From: Caenimonas soli
GTDB lineage: Bacteria > Pseudomonadota > Gammaproteobacteria > Burkholderiales > Burkholderiaceae_C
Length of the DNA: 64,000 nt
Direction: 5' to 3'
Assembly (NCBI RefSeq): GCF_013155545.1
Contig: NZ_JABJVV010000016.1
Location: 62,001-126,000 of the forward strand
A program made the position numbers and the translations under genes. The notes beneath the pieces were generated by a model, which searched no databases, was not told where the DNA came from, and saw only the letters and a program-made list of their open reading frames with translations. Below, piece after piece: positions 9,815 through 18,097 of this stretch. Position 1 is the first letter of the stretch. Every line of letters begins with the position of its first letter.

Positions 9815-11173
9815 ATGTCAGACAAGACCAATACACTGCCTCAGACCGAGCCCCCAAGCTGGGGCGAGACATTTCGGGTTTACCTCGAGCCCGCCACGCT
9901 GCGCATGTTGTTCCTGGGCTTCTCGGCCGGGCTGCCGCTGCTGCTGGTGCTGGGCACGCTGAGCTTCTGGTTGCGCGAAGCCGGCATCGATCGCACCACC
10001 ATCGGTTTTCTCTCCTGGGTCGGACTGGCCTATGCCTTCAAGTGGGCCTGGGCGCCGCTGGTGGACCGGCTGCCCATTCCCATCCTGTCGCGCTTGCTCG
10101 GCCGGCGGCGCGCCTGGCTGCTGCTGGCGCAGGCCATGATCGTCACCGGCCTGATCGGCATGGCGCTCTCCGATCCCAAGCTCTCGCTGGAGACCATCGT
10201 GTGGTGCGCCCTGCTGGTGGCTTTCGGCTCCGCCACACAGGACATCGCGCTGGATGCCTTCCGCATCGAGTCGGCCGACATGCAGCGCCAGGCCGCACTG
10301 GCGGCGGCCTACCAGACCGGCTACCGGCTGGCGATGATCTGGGCCGGCGCGGGCGTGCTATGGATCGCGGCCCGCGCCGAAGTCGTCAGCGCCGCAAGCT
10401 ACCAGCACACAGCCTGGCAAACGGCGTATTTCGTGATGGCGGCCTCGATGGCGGTGGGCGTCCTGACGGTGCTGCTGTCGCCGGAACCGCTGCGCAAGAT
10501 CCTGCCGCCTTCGCGCAACGCCGCGGCCTGGCTGCGCGAAGTATTGGTCGAGCCCTTCGCCGACTTCCTGCGCCGCTACCGCTGGCAGGCAGCGCTGATC
10601 CTGGCATTGATCGCCGTGTATCGCATCAGCGACGTGGTGATGGGCATCATGGCCAACCCGTTCTACGTGGACATGGGCTACACCAAGGACGAGGTTGCGG
10701 CCGTCACCAAGATCTACGGCGTGATCATGACGCTGGCCGGCGCCTTCCTCGGCGGCGCACTGGCCATCCGCTTTGGCGTGATGCGGGTGCTGATGCTGGG
10801 CGCGGTGCTGAGCGCGGCGAGCAACCTGCTGTTCGCCTGGCTGGGCTCGCGCGGCCACGATGTGCAGTCGCTAGTGTTCGTGATCTCGGCGGACAACCTG
10901 TCCAGCGGCATCGCCTCGGCCGCCTTCATCGCGTACCTGTCGAGCCTCACCAACGTCAACTACTCGGCCACGCAGTACGCGTTGTTCAGCTCGATGATGC
11001 TGTTGCTGCCCAAGTTCCTGGCCGGCTACTCGGGCAAGTATGTCGACGCCTTCGGCTACGGCAACTTCTTCACGGCCACCGCTTGCCTGGGCGCTCCGGT
11101 GCTGCTGCTGGTGTGGCTGGCCTCGCGCATGAAAACGCCGGCCCGTACAGTGGATGGGCAGCAGCAGGAATAG
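9815..11173 (+). CDS. ampG: AmpG-family MFS permease (muropeptide importer-like)
   Basis: A 452-residue major facilitator with 12-14 predicted membrane helices and strong AmpG-type motifs: FLGFSAGLPLLLVLGTLSFWLREAG near the start, KWAWAPLVDR, ATQDIALDAFRIE and the C-terminal TNVNYSATQYALFSS. AmpG brings anhydro-muropeptides from the periplasm into the cytosol for recycling and beta-lactamase induction. The family match is strong and transport specificity is inferred. Its neighbour on the opposite strand is a periplasmic protease, in keeping with envelope maintenance. Confidence 0.9.
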   Translation: MSDKTNTLPQTEPPSWGETFRVYLEPATLRMLFLGFSAGLPLLLVLGTLSFWLREAGIDRTTIGFLSWVGLAYAFKWAWAPLVDRLPIPILSRLLGRRRAWLLLAQAMIVTGLIGMALSDPKLSLETIVWCALLVAFGSATQDIALDAFRIESADMQRQAALAAAYQTGYRLAMIWAGAGVLWIAARAEVVSAASYQHTAWQTAYFVMAASMAVGVLTVLLSPEPLRKILPPSRNAAAWLREVLVEPFADFLRRYRWQAALILALIAVYRISDVVMGIMANPFYVDMGYTKDEVAAVTKIYGVIMTLAGAFLGGALAIRFGVMRVLMLGAVLSAASNLLFAWLGSRGHDVQSLVFVISADNLSSGIASAAFIAYLSSLTNVNYSATQYALFSSMMLLLPKFLAGYSGKYVDAFGYGNFFTATACLGAPVLLLVWLASRMKTPARTVDGQQQE

Positions 11174-11249
11174 GCAAGCTCCTACCGCCTGCTTCGCGCG
11201 AACCCTACACCGCAAGCCGGTGCCATCCCCTAGTCTCGGTGCTGAACCC

Positions 11250-11483
11250 ATGAAGCCCAAGCCGACAAGCGACACCGACAAGACGCCCTCGCGTGATGAG
11301 AAGCGCCAGGATGCGCCGGCGCGCCAGCAGCAAACGGGTGGTGGGGCGCCGGCGGGCAGCGAACGCCGGGGACGTCACAGGGTCGCCGACGACCAGCAGT
11401 CGGGCAACGGCTCGCAGAGCGCGTTGTCGAAACTCATGATGCTGGAGCGCAAGCGGGCGGCGCTGCTGCCACCCAAGGAATGA
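11250..11483 (+). CDS. Small disordered protein with C-terminal SGxG-AL motif (P1)
   Basis: A 77-residue hydrophilic, low-complexity protein (Lys/Arg/Gln/Gly-rich) starting at ATG 11250. It ends in a predicted helix, SGNGSQSALSKLMMLERKR. I do not recognise a family. Two neighbouring tiny genes on the other strand (11486-11671 and 11757-11963) end in a comparable motif, SGEG followed by an AL-rich helix, which argues that it is real. It follows ampG by 76 bp and converges with P3 with only two bases between the stop codons. Confidence 0.5.
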   Translation: MKPKPTSDTDKTPSRDEKRQDAPARQQQTGGGAPAGSERRGRHRVADDQQSGNGSQSALSKLMMLERKRAALLPPKE

Positions 11484-11485
11484 CG

Positions 11486-11671
11486 CTAGTCGGCTGCTTC
11501 GGGACGCTCTTCGCTCGGCTGTAGCCGGATGCGGCTGGTTTCCACCTTCTTCAAGGCCTTGAGCGCGCTCGCCGCTCCTTCACCTGAGGCGGCACCGTCC
11601 CAGGACAGCTCCGGCTCGCCTGGGGTGCCAGGATCTTCTGGATTCTGCGCAAGCTGGGTCTGTTGCTGCAT
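11486..11671 (-). CDS. Small protein with SGEG-AL motif (P3)
   Basis: A 61-residue protein, Gln/Glu/Pro-rich at the N-terminus, with a central SGEGAASALKALKKVETSR stretch that aligns with the C-termini of the two neighbouring small proteins. It ends in an acidic tail (SEERPEAAD). No known domain was recognised. It lies downstream of P2 on the same strand (85 bp gap) and converges with P1. The motif shared with neighbours is the main reason for calling it. Confidence 0.4.
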   Translation of the reverse strand: MQQQTQLAQNPEDPGTPGEPELSWDGAASGEGAASALKALKKVETSRIRLQPSEERPEAAD

Positions 11672-11756
11672 GAGCGCAGTTTCGGCCGCTTGAATGGTTG
11701 AGCGTGTCAGTCGCTGCTGAGCTCCACTGTAGGACGCGGTCGCGTCACGGCCGGGC

Positions 11757-11963
11757 TCAAGGCAGCTTGGGCTCGTCGGTACGGAGTTTTTCCCGCTCGA
11801 TCAGGTGCAGCAAGGCGGCATCGGCACCTTCACCGGAGAGACGCGGACGCGAATTCTTGTGCGTGATCGGTTGAGGCGGCTGTACCGCGGCTTCGCCCTG
11901 CTGCGTTGCTTGCGGAGGATGGTTGCCCTCGGCTGGTGATTTTTTGGGTTTCTGCGCGTTCAT
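11757..11963 (-). CDS. Small protein with SGEG-AL motif (P2)
   Basis: A 68-residue protein starting at ATG 11963 (MNAQKPKKSPAEGNHPPQAT). The N-terminal half is disordered, Lys/Pro/Gln-rich. The C-terminus is a predicted amphipathic helix, SGEGADAALLHLIEREK, similar to P1 and P3. Its function is unknown. It lies downstream of the acyl-CoA synthetase gene on the other side of a ~86-bp spacer. Confidence 0.45.
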   Translation of the reverse strand: MNAQKPKKSPAEGNHPPQATQQGEAAVQPPQPITHKNSRPRLSGEGADAALLHLIEREKLRTDEPKLP

Positions 11964-12049
11964 CGATATCCAGGCGCGTCGACAGGACGCAATGCTGGGC
12001 TGAACGCACATTAGATGTTAATTGCTCGACCTCATGTAGGACAAGGTCG

Positions 12050-13555
12050 CTAGCCTGTAGGACTAGCCTGACCGTCTGCAGCATCACTTCGGATCAGCTG
12101 AGCAAGAGCTTGCCGCTGGACCTTCCCTAGCGCTGTCTTGGGCAGCCCCGCCAGCCAGAGCCAGTGGCGCGGCAGTTTGTAGCGCGCCAGCCGCCCGGTC
12201 AGGTAGGAGCGCAATTCCTGTTCGGACACCGCCTGCCCCGGCTTGAGCACAACGGCCGCCGCAACCACTTCACCCCACTCATCGTCGGGCAGGCCGAACG
12301 CCGCGCATTCGGCGACGGCGGGGTGTTCGGCCAGCAAGCTCTCGATCTCGGCGGGGTGGATGTTCTCGCCGCCCGAGATGATCAGGTCCTTGGCGCGTCC
12401 CACCACCGTGTAGGCACCATCTCTTGCCCGGGTCGCCAGGTCGCCGGTATGGAACCAGCCCTGCGGATCGCAAGCCGGCAGGTCCGGCCAATAGCGGCTG
12501 ATCACATTCGGTCCACGGATGAGCAACTCGCCCACTCCGGCCTGTTCGTCGCCCAGCCGCACTTCCACACCGGGAGCCGGCCACCCGCACGACCCCGGGT
12601 GGCTGCGGGCCTGCTCGGGCGCAAGGGCAATCGAGAACGGCCCGGTCTCGGTGGCGCCGTAGACATTGCACACCGTCAGCCCGCGCGCGTGGAAAGCCTG
12701 GACCAGGCCGGCGGGCAGCAGGCTGGAGCCGGCCCAGACCGCGCGCAGGCTGGCCAGGTCGGCGCTGTCCCAGCGCGGCTGCTCGATCAAGGCCTTCATC
12801 GTGGCGGGCACCTGCAGCGTCAGCGTCGGGCGGTCGCGTTCGAAGCAGTCCAGCGCCGCCTCTGCCGCGAACCGCGCGTGCAGGATCACCCGGGCGCCCA
12901 CGTACAAGGCCGGCAGCGTCTGGATGCACAGGCCTCCGACATGGAACAGCGGGAGCATGGTGGCAACGACGTCCTGCGCCGTCATCTTCTGCACCTGCGC
13001 GGCGATCGCCATGTTCGCCAGCAGATTGGCCTGCGTATGGACCGCGGCCTTGGCGCGGCTGGTGGTGCCCGAGGTGTAGACCAGCAGGACCGGCGAGCGA
13101 CTTTCGGCCCCGCACGGTGGGCTCGGCCAATCGCCCTCGTCCGTCAACGCTTCCGCCGGATGCACGGCCAGGCCATGCCGCGCCGCCAGCTCCTGCGCGG
13201 CGGCAGCCCAGGCATCGTCGTGCACCAGATGAGCAGGCGCGCAGTCCACCATCAGGGCATCCCATTCGCCCGGGGACAGCCGGAAGTTCAGGGGCAGCAG
13301 GATGGCGCCGATGCGGGCCAGCGCGAACAGCAGCACGAGCTGGCCGGGATGATTGGCCCCCAGCCAAGCCACCCGGTCGCCGGGGCGCACGCCCCAGCCA
13401 TGCCACAGCTGGGCAGCCAAGCGCTCGCAGCGGCGGCAAAGCTCGCCATAGCGCAGCTGCCCGCCTTCGAAACTCAGGGCCACGGCATCGGCTCGCGCCG
13501 CAGCGTGGGCCGCCAGTACGTCGGCGAGCACCAAGGGGGGTGAAGGCACAGCCAT
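12050..13555 (-). CDS. Class I adenylate-forming (acyl-/aryl-CoA ligase-like) enzyme
   Basis: A 501-residue full-length ANL-superfamily ligase. The late motifs are canonical: YGATETGP, GWFHTGDLATR, GRAKDLIISGGENIHPAEIE and the terminal TALGKVQRQ catalytic-lysine loop. The P-loop is divergent: TSGTTSRAKAAVH instead of TSGTTGxPKGVxxTH, which loses two glycines and the proline. The lysine is retained, so activity is possible. The substrate is unknown; 4-coumarate/benzoate or medium-chain acids are typical for this length. It is a single gene. Confidence 0.9.
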   Translation of the reverse strand: MAVPSPPLVLADVLAAHAAARADAVALSFEGGQLRYGELCRRCERLAAQLWHGWGVRPGDRVAWLGANHPGQLVLLFALARIGAILLPLNFRLSPGEWDALMVDCAPAHLVHDDAWAAAAQELAARHGLAVHPAEALTDEGDWPSPPCGAESRSPVLLVYTSGTTSRAKAAVHTQANLLANMAIAAQVQKMTAQDVVATMLPLFHVGGLCIQTLPALYVGARVILHARFAAEAALDCFERDRPTLTLQVPATMKALIEQPRWDSADLASLRAVWAGSSLLPAGLVQAFHARGLTVCNVYGATETGPFSIALAPEQARSHPGSCGWPAPGVEVRLGDEQAGVGELLIRGPNVISRYWPDLPACDPQGWFHTGDLATRARDGAYTVVGRAKDLIISGGENIHPAEIESLLAEHPAVAECAAFGLPDDEWGEVVAAAVVLKPGQAVSEQELRSYLTGRLARYKLPRHWLWLAGLPKTALGKVQRQALAQLIRSDAADGQASPTG

Positions 13556-13635
13556 TTACCTAACTTTACCGCCGCTTCAAGCTCGGGTGATGGGCGCTTG
13601 CCACTATCGATGCAATCCCCCGACAGGAGATCGCC

Positions 13636-14124
13636 ATGAACCCCACCCCCCCTCCCGACAACTCCCGCCGCCGCTGGTTTTCCGGCCTCGCCGCCCTGGG
13701 CGGCCTTAGCTTGCTGGGCGCAAAGGCCCATGCCCATGGCTGGCGACGGGGCGAAGCACTGGACCCCGAAGAAATGGCGCGTCGGCTGGATTGGCGTATC
13801 GGCCGCATGGTCAAGGATGCAGGCGGCACGCCGCAGCAGAAAGACCGCCTGGTCGCCATCGCCGCCGCCGCCCTGGCCGACCTCAAGCCGCTGCGCGAAC
13901 AGGCCCGCACCGCGCGCCGTCGCGGCCTCGAGCTGCTGGCCGCGCCTTCCGTGGACAGGAACGGCCTGGAACAACTGCGTGTCACCCAGATGCAGCTTGC
14001 CGACACCAGCAGTCGCCGCGTGCTGCAGGCCATGGCCGATGCCGCCGACGTGTTGACGCCGGAACAGCGGACCAAAGTGGCCGAGCGCCTGAAGCAGCGC
14101 ATGGACCGCCGCTGGCGCGGTTGA
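13636..14124 (+). CDS. Spy/CpxP-like periplasmic protein
   Basis: A 162-residue exported protein. The N-terminus SRRRWFSGLAALGGLSLLGA resembles a twin-arginine signal, cleaved near AKAHA. The mature part is all-helical and charged, and contains an LTxxQ-type motif (LTPEQRTKVAERL) near residues 137-149, the signature of the Spy/CpxP/periplasmic heavy-metal-sensor group. It lies 47 bp upstream of a response regulator and sensor kinase, like cpxP next to cpxRA, so it probably damps or feeds the sensor. Confidence 0.75.
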   Translation: MNPTPPPDNSRRRWFSGLAALGGLSLLGAKAHAHGWRRGEALDPEEMARRLDWRIGRMVKDAGGTPQQKDRLVAIAAAALADLKPLREQARTARRRGLELLAAPSVDRNGLEQLRVTQMQLADTSSRRVLQAMADAADVLTPEQRTKVAERLKQRMDRRWRG

Positions 14125-14171
14125 GCGGGCCGACGGCCCCCGCCGGACCGCGAAGTCATTACCATGCTCAG

Positions 14172-14885
14172 ATGCAGCAACTCCTGATGATCGAAGACGA
14201 CGCCCGCCTGGCCCAGATGGTGGGCGAGTACCTGGAACGGTCCGGCTTCGGCGTGACCCACGCCATCGATGCGAAGGCAGGCCTGGCGCTCTTGCAGGAT
14301 CCGCCCACCGGCGCGAACCCCGACCTGGTAATCCTGGACTTGATGCTGCCCGACATGGACGGGCTGGAAGTGTGCAGGCGCGTACGTGCCCTGCCCGGCG
14401 AGATGGGTCAGGTTCCGGTGCTGATGCTCACCGCCAAAGGCGACCCGATGGATCGCATCGTGGGCCTGGAGCTGGGCGCCGACGACTACCTGCCCAAGCC
14501 GTTCGAGCCGCGCGAGCTGCTGGCGCGCATCCGCGCGATCCTGCGGCGCCGCAGCGAAGGCACGCCGCCGGCGGCCAAGCTGATGCGCTTCGGCTCGCTG
14601 GAAATCGACCGCGACGCCCGCAGCGTGACGGTGGGCGGCAAGCCCTGCGAACTCACCTCTTACCAGTTCGACCTGCTGATCACGCTGGCGGAACGTGCCG
14701 GGCGCGTACTGACCCGCGACCAGATCATGGAGGCGGTGCGCGGCCGCGAACTCGAGGCCTTCGACCGCTCCATCGACGTCCACATGGGACGCATCCGGGC
14801 GGCGATCGAAGTCGATGCCAAGAACCCCAAGCGCATCCTCACGGTGCGCGGCGTCGGCTACGTCTTCGCCAAGCAGCAAGACTGA
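14172..14885 (+). CDS. OmpR-family response regulator
   Basis: A 237-residue two-component response regulator. The receiver domain covers residues 1-120, with acidic pocket E8/D9/D10, phosphoacceptor D56 (in VILDLMLPDMDG) and K109 (YLPKPFEP). The C-terminal winged helix (residues ~135-235) has FDLLITLAERAGRVLTRDQI and the terminal RGVGYVF, typical of the PhoB/OmpR group. It is followed 16 bp later by its sensor kinase. It most resembles CpxR/RstA-type regulators; the exact orthologue is uncertain. Confidence 0.94.
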   Translation: MQQLLMIEDDARLAQMVGEYLERSGFGVTHAIDAKAGLALLQDPPTGANPDLVILDLMLPDMDGLEVCRRVRALPGEMGQVPVLMLTAKGDPMDRIVGLELGADDYLPKPFEPRELLARIRAILRRRSEGTPPAAKLMRFGSLEIDRDARSVTVGGKPCELTSYQFDLLITLAERAGRVLTRDQIMEAVRGRELEAFDRSIDVHMGRIRAAIEVDAKNPKRILTVRGVGYVFAKQQD

Positions 14886-14901
14886 ACACTGGAACAAACC
14901 C

Positions 14902-16092
14902 ATGGTGTCCTGGCACGCGCGCTTCCGCGTACCCCTTTACTTCCGCATCTGGCTGGCCGTGGTGCTGGCCGTAGCGGTGCTGACGCTCGCCTTCGGCTGG
15001 CTCTGGCGCCTCAACAACGAGCAGATACCCGAGCGCGAGGTGATCATCCGCAATCAGGCCGGCGAAGTGATCGGGCAGGACAAAACGCGGCCGGCGCGCG
15101 ACCCGATCCGCGGGCTGGAGTTCACTGTGGACATGATGGACGGCAGCCAGCTGATCGTGCAGTTGCCGCCGCGCCGCCGCTCGCCCGGCGAACTGCCGGC
15201 CGGGGGACGGTCCTGGACCCGCGGGCCGGGCGGATTGCTTTGGATGCTGGGAATCGTTGCGCTCGCGGTGGCGGTGGGCAGCTACCCGATCATCCGGCGG
15301 CTGACGCTGCGCCTGGACCATCTGCGCCAAGGTGTCGAGCGCTGGGGCGAAGGCGACCTGTCCACGCGCATCGAGGAGTCGGGCTCCGACGAACTGGCCT
15401 TCCTGGCGCAGCGCTTTAACCACGCGGCCGAGCGGGTCGAAACGCTGCTCAAGTCGCACAAGTCGCTGCTGGCCAACGCCTCGCACGAGCTGCGCTCGCC
15501 GCTCGCGCGCATCCGCATGGGACTGGAGCTGATGGAGCCGCAGGCCTCGCCGGCTTTCAAGGAAGAGATCCTGCGTAACATTGCCGAGCTCGACCAGCTG
15601 GTGGACGAGATCCTGCTGGCCAGCCGGCTGGACACCAAGGAAAGCGACATTGGCACCATCGAGCCGGTGGATCTCACCGGCCTGGCCGCCGAGGAATGCG
15701 CGCGGGCGGGCGCGGAGCTGGTGCCCACCGATGACGGCAAGCCGTTGGTCGTGCAAGGCGTCGCCAAATTGCTGCGGCGCGCGGTGCGCAATCTGCTGGA
15801 AAACGCTCGCCGCTACAGTAACGGCCCTGTCACGGTCGAACTGCGGCGGGAAGGCGAGCATGCGGTCGTGCGCGTGCGCGACGAGGGGCCCGGCGTGCCG
15901 GCGGAAGAGCGCGAGCGCATCTTCGAGCCCTTCTATCGCCTGGCCGGCGCCAGCGAGCGCTACGGCGGCGTCGGCCTGGGCTTGGCGCTGGTGCGCTCGA
16001 TCACCCAGCGCCACCACGGCTCGGTGCAGTGTGAGGACCAGGATGGAGTGGGTGCCTGCTTCGTGGTGCGCATCCCCTGCCACCAGATGTAG
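14902..16092 (+). CDS. Sensor histidine kinase (CpxA/RstB-like)
   Basis: A 396-residue membrane kinase. TM1 is at ~14-36, a short ~75-residue periplasmic loop follows, and TM2 is at ~111-128. HAMP spans ~130-185. The H-box is SHELRSPLARIRMGLELM with H195, and HATPase follows with N-box LLENARRYS and G-boxes DEGPGVP and GVGLGLALV. It autophosphorylates and transfers phosphate to the upstream response regulator. The small periplasmic domain and the CpxP-like protein upstream suggest envelope or metal stress sensing. Confidence 0.94.
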   Translation: MVSWHARFRVPLYFRIWLAVVLAVAVLTLAFGWLWRLNNEQIPEREVIIRNQAGEVIGQDKTRPARDPIRGLEFTVDMMDGSQLIVQLPPRRRSPGELPAGGRSWTRGPGGLLWMLGIVALAVAVGSYPIIRRLTLRLDHLRQGVERWGEGDLSTRIEESGSDELAFLAQRFNHAAERVETLLKSHKSLLANASHELRSPLARIRMGLELMEPQASPAFKEEILRNIAELDQLVDEILLASRLDTKESDIGTIEPVDLTGLAAEECARAGAELVPTDDGKPLVVQGVAKLLRRAVRNLLENARRYSNGPVTVELRREGEHAVVRVRDEGPGVPAEERERIFEPFYRLAGASERYGGVGLGLALVRSITQRHHGSVQCEDQDGVGACFVVRIPCHQM

Positions 16093-16188
16093 CCGTCCTG
16101 CGGCTCCTCCTCCGATTGGGGGATGCCAAGATGGGCTGGGACGCTTAAAGTTAAGCCTCCCAACGACGTCCTTCCGAGGACTTTCACA

Positions 16189-16215
16189 CAGCCACCGCAA
16201 GGTGGCTGTTTTTTT
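16189..16215 (+). terminator. Rho-independent terminator after the two-component operon
   Basis: A perfect 8-bp stem CAGCCACC / GGTGGCTG closes a GCAA tetraloop and is followed directly by seven T residues on the + strand. It sits ~97 bp after the kinase stop and just before the end of the converging CMD-family gene. The opposite strand lacks a T-run, so it serves the + strand operon. Confidence 0.9.
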
Positions 16216-16221
16216 GGGTGC

Positions 16222-16836
16222 TCACAAAGGGAAGGCCTCCAGCGGCGCTGCCGCATTCGCCTGCGCGGGCGTATGGGCCACGTTCATCAACCAGGACACC
16301 ATGACGAAGTAGCCCACCAGCGTGGTCAGCTCCACCACCCCTTGCTCGCCGAACCGGGCAACGGCAGCGAGGTAGGTGGCCTCGCTGGTGCCGTGCCTGT
16401 TCAGCAGTTCGGCCGTGAAGTCGAGCGCAGCCTCTTCGTCCGCCGGCAGGCCTTTCGGCCGGGCACCGGCGCGCAAGGCGTCCAACGTCGCCTCGGAAAC
16501 GCCGGCCTTGAGGGCGAGCGGCGCGTGCATCAGCCACTCGAACTGATTGGTCACGTGGCGCGCGGCGGCGCAGGTCACCAGCTCGCGGATCCGGGCCTCG
16601 AGCACGCTCTCGAAACGCAGGTACTCGCCCAGCTTGGCCACCCGGTCCAGCAGCTGCGGGCTGCGCAGCAGCGGCAGGAACGGTCCGTAGACACCTTTGC
16701 GCGGTCCGGCGATCAGCGCCTGGGCGGCTTCGCGCTGTTCCGGGCTCATGGCATCGGCCGCCGGCATGGGAAGGCGTTCGCGCCAGGGCTCACTGAAGCC
16801 CTGGCGGGCGCCGGAGACGGTTGTGTCAGCGGGCAT
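16222..16836 (-). CDS. Carboxymuconolactone decarboxylase (CMD)/AhpD-family protein
   Basis: A 204-residue CMD-fold protein starting at 16836 (MPADTTVSGARQGFSEPWRE). The central helical block (LEARIRELVTCAAARHVTNQFEWLMHA) is the CMD/AhpD core. The usual CxxC redox pair is absent, with a single Cys in VTCAAARH, so thioredoxin-like peroxidase activity is unlikely. The start overlaps the end of the upstream MFS gene by 11 bp, so the two are co-translated. The substrate is unknown. Confidence 0.85.
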   Translation of the reverse strand: MPADTTVSGARQGFSEPWRERLPMPAADAMSPEQREAAQALIAGPRKGVYGPFLPLLRSPQLLDRVAKLGEYLRFESVLEARIRELVTCAAARHVTNQFEWLMHAPLALKAGVSEATLDALRAGARPKGLPADEEAALDFTAELLNRHGTSEATYLAAVARFGEQGVVELTTLVGYFVMVSWLMNVAHTPAQANAAAPLEAFPL

Positions 16837-18031
16837 GGGAAATCTCCTTTTCAAGCACGGGTTGATGGGTCTGGCGCCATAGCCACGCTGCACTGAGCAG
16901 CAGCGCCACAGCACCCGCCTGCAGAGCCAGATTCAGGCCGTTGGCCGCGAACGCGGGCACGCGCAACAACAGGGAGGACGCTATCGGCCCGGCGATCTGC
17001 CCCAGGGCGAAAGCGGCCGTCATGCGGCCGACCAGCACCGTCGGGTCGCCGATCGCACGGGCCCGGATTTCCTGCAAGCCGGCCATGGTGATGATCATGA
17101 AGGTGCCGCCGACCAGCAACGCCGACAGCGCGACCGTGAGGCCGCTGAGCCAAAGGCCGGGCAGCAGCACGCCGATGCCCATCAGCAGATGGGAGGCGGC
17201 CCAGACCTGCAGCCGCGAAGCCCGGCGCATCCACCACCCAGCCATGAAGGTCGAGAGCGCCGCCGTGAGGCCGAACAGCGGCCAGGCCAGGCCGAAGAGC
17301 CTGGGGTCTTCCACGACCGAGCGCGCCAGCACCGGCAGGAACGTTGCGGGCAGGATGTAGCCGAAGCCCAGCACGCCGTAGCAGACCACCAGGCCCGTCG
17401 TTCGCGCCGGCGCTTTGCCGCTGACCGCCGGTGCCGCAACCGGGCTGGCCAGGCCGAGGCTGCGCAGGACTGGGGCGACTGGGACCAACAGGACGAGGGC
17501 CAGCACAGCGAGCATCAGCCACAGGGCCGGCGCCGAAACACCGGCGGCCGCACCGGCCAGGCAGAAGAGCCCGGCAAGCGCGATCCCCGCGCCCACCCCG
17601 GCGTACAGGCCGCTGCCCCACGACGGACGTTGCAGGCGGGACAGTGCGCCCAGGCACCACACGCTCGTGCCGACGAAGGCCCAGGCGCTGCTGATGCCGG
17701 CGGCCAGCCGCAGGACGAGCCAGAGCCACGTCGGCCCCGGCAACGCCATCGCGGCGGTGAGGCCGGCCGTCAGCAGCAGCGCAACGGCCGCCAGGCGCGG
17801 CGCCGGCCAGCCCATGCGTGACGCCGTCATTGCGCCCAGCAGGTAGCCCGCATAGTTGGCGGCAGCCAGCCAGCCGCCGGCCGCGACGTCGAGCTGCCCG
17901 CCCTGGATCATCAGCGGCAGCATGGGCGTGAAGGCGAATCGCCCTATGCCCATGGCCACGGCCAGCGACAGGGCGCCCGCCAGGCAAACCGTGATCGGCG
18001 AAGGTCCGGATGGGTGGTTGTCGATTGCCAT
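16826..18031 (-). CDS. YbfB/YjiJ-family MFS transporter
   Basis: A 401-residue major facilitator with ~12 membrane helices. The N-terminal motif AMGIGRFAFTPMLPLM is characteristic of the YbfB/YjiJ branch of Burkholderiales transporters. It forms an operon with the CMD-family protein (11-bp overlap) and diverges from a LysR gene, a typical LTTR-controlled uptake/export unit. The substrate is not known. Confidence 0.9.
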   Translation of the reverse strand: MAIDNHPSGPSPITVCLAGALSLAVAMGIGRFAFTPMLPLMIQGGQLDVAAGGWLAAANYAGYLLGAMTASRMGWPAPRLAAVALLLTAGLTAAMALPGPTWLWLVLRLAAGISSAWAFVGTSVWCLGALSRLQRPSWGSGLYAGVGAGIALAGLFCLAGAAAGVSAPALWLMLAVLALVLLVPVAPVLRSLGLASPVAAPAVSGKAPARTTGLVVCYGVLGFGYILPATFLPVLARSVVEDPRLFGLAWPLFGLTAALSTFMAGWWMRRASRLQVWAASHLLMGIGVLLPGLWLSGLTVALSALLVGGTFMIITMAGLQEIRARAIGDPTVLVGRMTAAFALGQIAGPIASSLLLRVPAFAANGLNLALQAGAVALLLSAAWLWRQTHQPVLEKEISHAR

Positions 18032-18097
18032 GGGGAATGATTAGACCGAGAATGGCACCAACCGACAAATGAATTATTCTGAATCTTCATTCTCGCC
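18032..18097. promoter_or_regulatory. Divergent promoter/LysR operator region
   Basis: This 66-bp gap between the diverging MFS and LysR genes is AT-richer than its surroundings. It has two short palindromes, GAATTATTC (18071-18079) and GAATCTTCATTC (18081-18092), and a further GAAT on each side. Clustered GAAT/ATTC half-sites are a plausible LTTR recognition site that autoregulates the LysR gene and activates the transporter operon. This is inferred from position and symmetry only. Confidence 0.5.

Noticed and set aside
16222..16836. Calling this CMD-family protein an alkylhydroperoxidase (AhpD)
   Set aside because: The CxxC pair needed for AhpD redox chemistry is not present.
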